The translations under genes were made by a program, and so were the position numbers. Positions 7,149-7,625 of a stretch of DNA of 7,625 nucleotides are shown one piece after another. Position 1 is the stretch's first letter. Each line of letters opens with the position of its first letter. This DNA is from Bacteroidales bacterium (GTDB lineage: Bacteria > Bacteroidota > Bacteroidia > Bacteroidales > VadinHA17), in assembly GCA_025455505.1 (NCBI GenBank), contig JALOMK010000103.1:1-7625 (forward strand). Direction: 5' to 3'. The notes under the pieces were generated by a model that did no database searches, was not told the origin of the DNA, and worked only from the letters and a program-made list of their open reading frames with translations.

Positions 7149-7511
7149 ATGAAAAAGACTCTTGTCCTTGGTGCAAGCCCAAACCCTGACAGGTATTCTT
7201 ACAGGGCAGTTAAAAGCCTGCAGCGCAGAGAAATACCAGTAATAGCCGTTGGCAGGAGAGAGGGGATGATAGGTGATACCGCAATTCTGAAGGAGATACC
7301 GGGAGATATAGAAGGCATTCATACAGTATCCATGTATATGAGTGCAGTGAACCAGGAAGATTTCTATGAGACCTTACTCTCTCTCAAACCAGTTAGGATT
7401 ATATTCAATCCGGGAACTTCAAACCCCGAGCTTGCTGAACTTGCAGCAAAAAAAGGAATCTCAGTAATTGAAAACTGCATGCTCGACATGCTTAACTCGG
7501 GGAAGTTCTGA
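7149..7511 (+). CDS. Small CoA-binding-domain (Rossmann-type) protein
   Basis: This 120-residue protein is a single domain of the CoA_binding_2 type. It begins with a beta strand and nucleotide loop, KKTLVLGASPNPDRYSY (Gly8, Ala9, Ser10, then NP and RYS), followed by an IPVIAVGRREG strand-turn (29-39), a central TVSMYMS strand, and the later IIFNPGTSNPEL (NPG at 87-89) and GISVIENCMLDML near the end. The domain is related to the CoA-binding domain of succinyl-CoA synthetase, but free-standing copies have no established function. I chose the ATG at 7149 because it starts directly at the conserved first strand, 13 bases after ispF; an ATG at 7140 (three residues longer, MIL) is equally possible on sequence alone. 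A still longer in-frame ATG at 7038 lies inside ispF and is unlikely. It appears to be the last gene of the porU-porV-ispF transcription unit. Confidence 0.88.
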   Translation: MKKTLVLGASPNPDRYSYRAVKSLQRREIPVIAVGRREGMIGDTAILKEIPGDIEGIHTVSMYMSAVNQEDFYETLLSLKPVRIIFNPGTSNPELAELAAKKGISVIENCMLDMLNSGKF

Positions 7512-7521
7512 GGAGTACACT

Positions 7522-7625
7522 TTACGACTCATCCCTGAACAAAGCGTCGCATATGCGTTCATCAGCGATATAAGGCAGGGTTATACGCATACCGGGAGTC
7601 CTTTCCATTTCCCTCCTGGCCGCCG
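7522..7625 (-). CDS. C-terminal end of an unidentified minus-strand gene (cut by window edge)
   Basis: On the minus strand one frame is open from the window edge to a TAA at 7522-7524, encoding 33 complete residues ending in LPYIADERICDALFRDES. The other two minus frames and the plus frames are interrupted within this stretch. The residues look like ordinary protein (mixed charged and hydrophobic, helix-like end), but too little is present to name a family. The gene converges on the CoA-binding gene with only 10 bases between the two stop codons, and no terminator hairpin is visible there. It could still be a chance open frame, since 104 bases is short. Confidence 0.6.
   Translation of the reverse strand, partial: AARREMERTPGMRITLPYIADERICDALFRDES

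Noticed and set aside
6862..7182. Minus-strand open frame of 106 residues across ispF
   Set aside because: It is antisense to the conserved second half of ispF and the start of the next gene, and shows no family features.
1..7625. CRISPR array, insertion sequence, tRNA or phage segment
   Set aside because: No regularly spaced repeats, transposase frames, terminal inverted repeats or tRNA-like folds were seen; nearly all bases are accounted for by recognised genes.

Overview
The window looks like chromosome from a member of the Bacteroidota. The strongest evidence is a set of genes for the type IX secretion system (T9SS), a system confined to that phylum: porU, porV, a PorP/SprF-type protein and a GldJ-type lipoprotein. 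Other hints agree: near absence of Shine-Dalgarno sequences, AT-rich gaps between genes, a possible TAnnTTTG promoter element, and frequent AGG (Arg) and ATA (Ile) codons. The genus cannot be read from this window; an environmental Bacteroidales/Marinilabiliales-like lineage is only a guess.

Layout. Two gene blocks point away from each other from a short region near 1924-1983. Leftward (minus strand) are a porP/sprF-family gene (1923-955) and then gldJ (873 to beyond position 1, C-terminus missing). Rightward (plus strand) are porU (1984-5406), porV (5487-6650), ispF (6656-7135) and a small CoA-binding-domain gene (7149-7511). The last three are packed within about 5-13 bases of each other. 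At the right edge the C-terminal end of an unidentified minus-strand gene (7522-7625) converges on this block. No gap exceeds 100 bases, and I see no RNA genes, mobile elements, CRISPR arrays or strong terminators.

How the genes fit together. From what is known of the families, T9SS cargo crosses the outer membrane carrying a C-terminal domain (CTD). PorV, an outer-membrane barrel, receives the cargo and shuttles it to PorU, the C25-type cysteine protease that removes the CTD and attaches the cargo to the cell surface. PorP/SprF-family proteins and GldJ/GldK-type lipoproteins belong to the outer-membrane and periplasmic ring parts of the same machine; in gliding species GldJ is also needed for motility. 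IspF (non-mevalonate isoprenoid synthesis) and the CoA-binding protein appear to be co-transcribed passengers.

This is mainly a recognisable, known system. The points worth a second look are the head-to-head start region of porP and porU, an unusual C-terminal tail on the PorP-family protein, a near-palindrome upstream of gldJ, and the coupling of isoprenoid and secretion genes.
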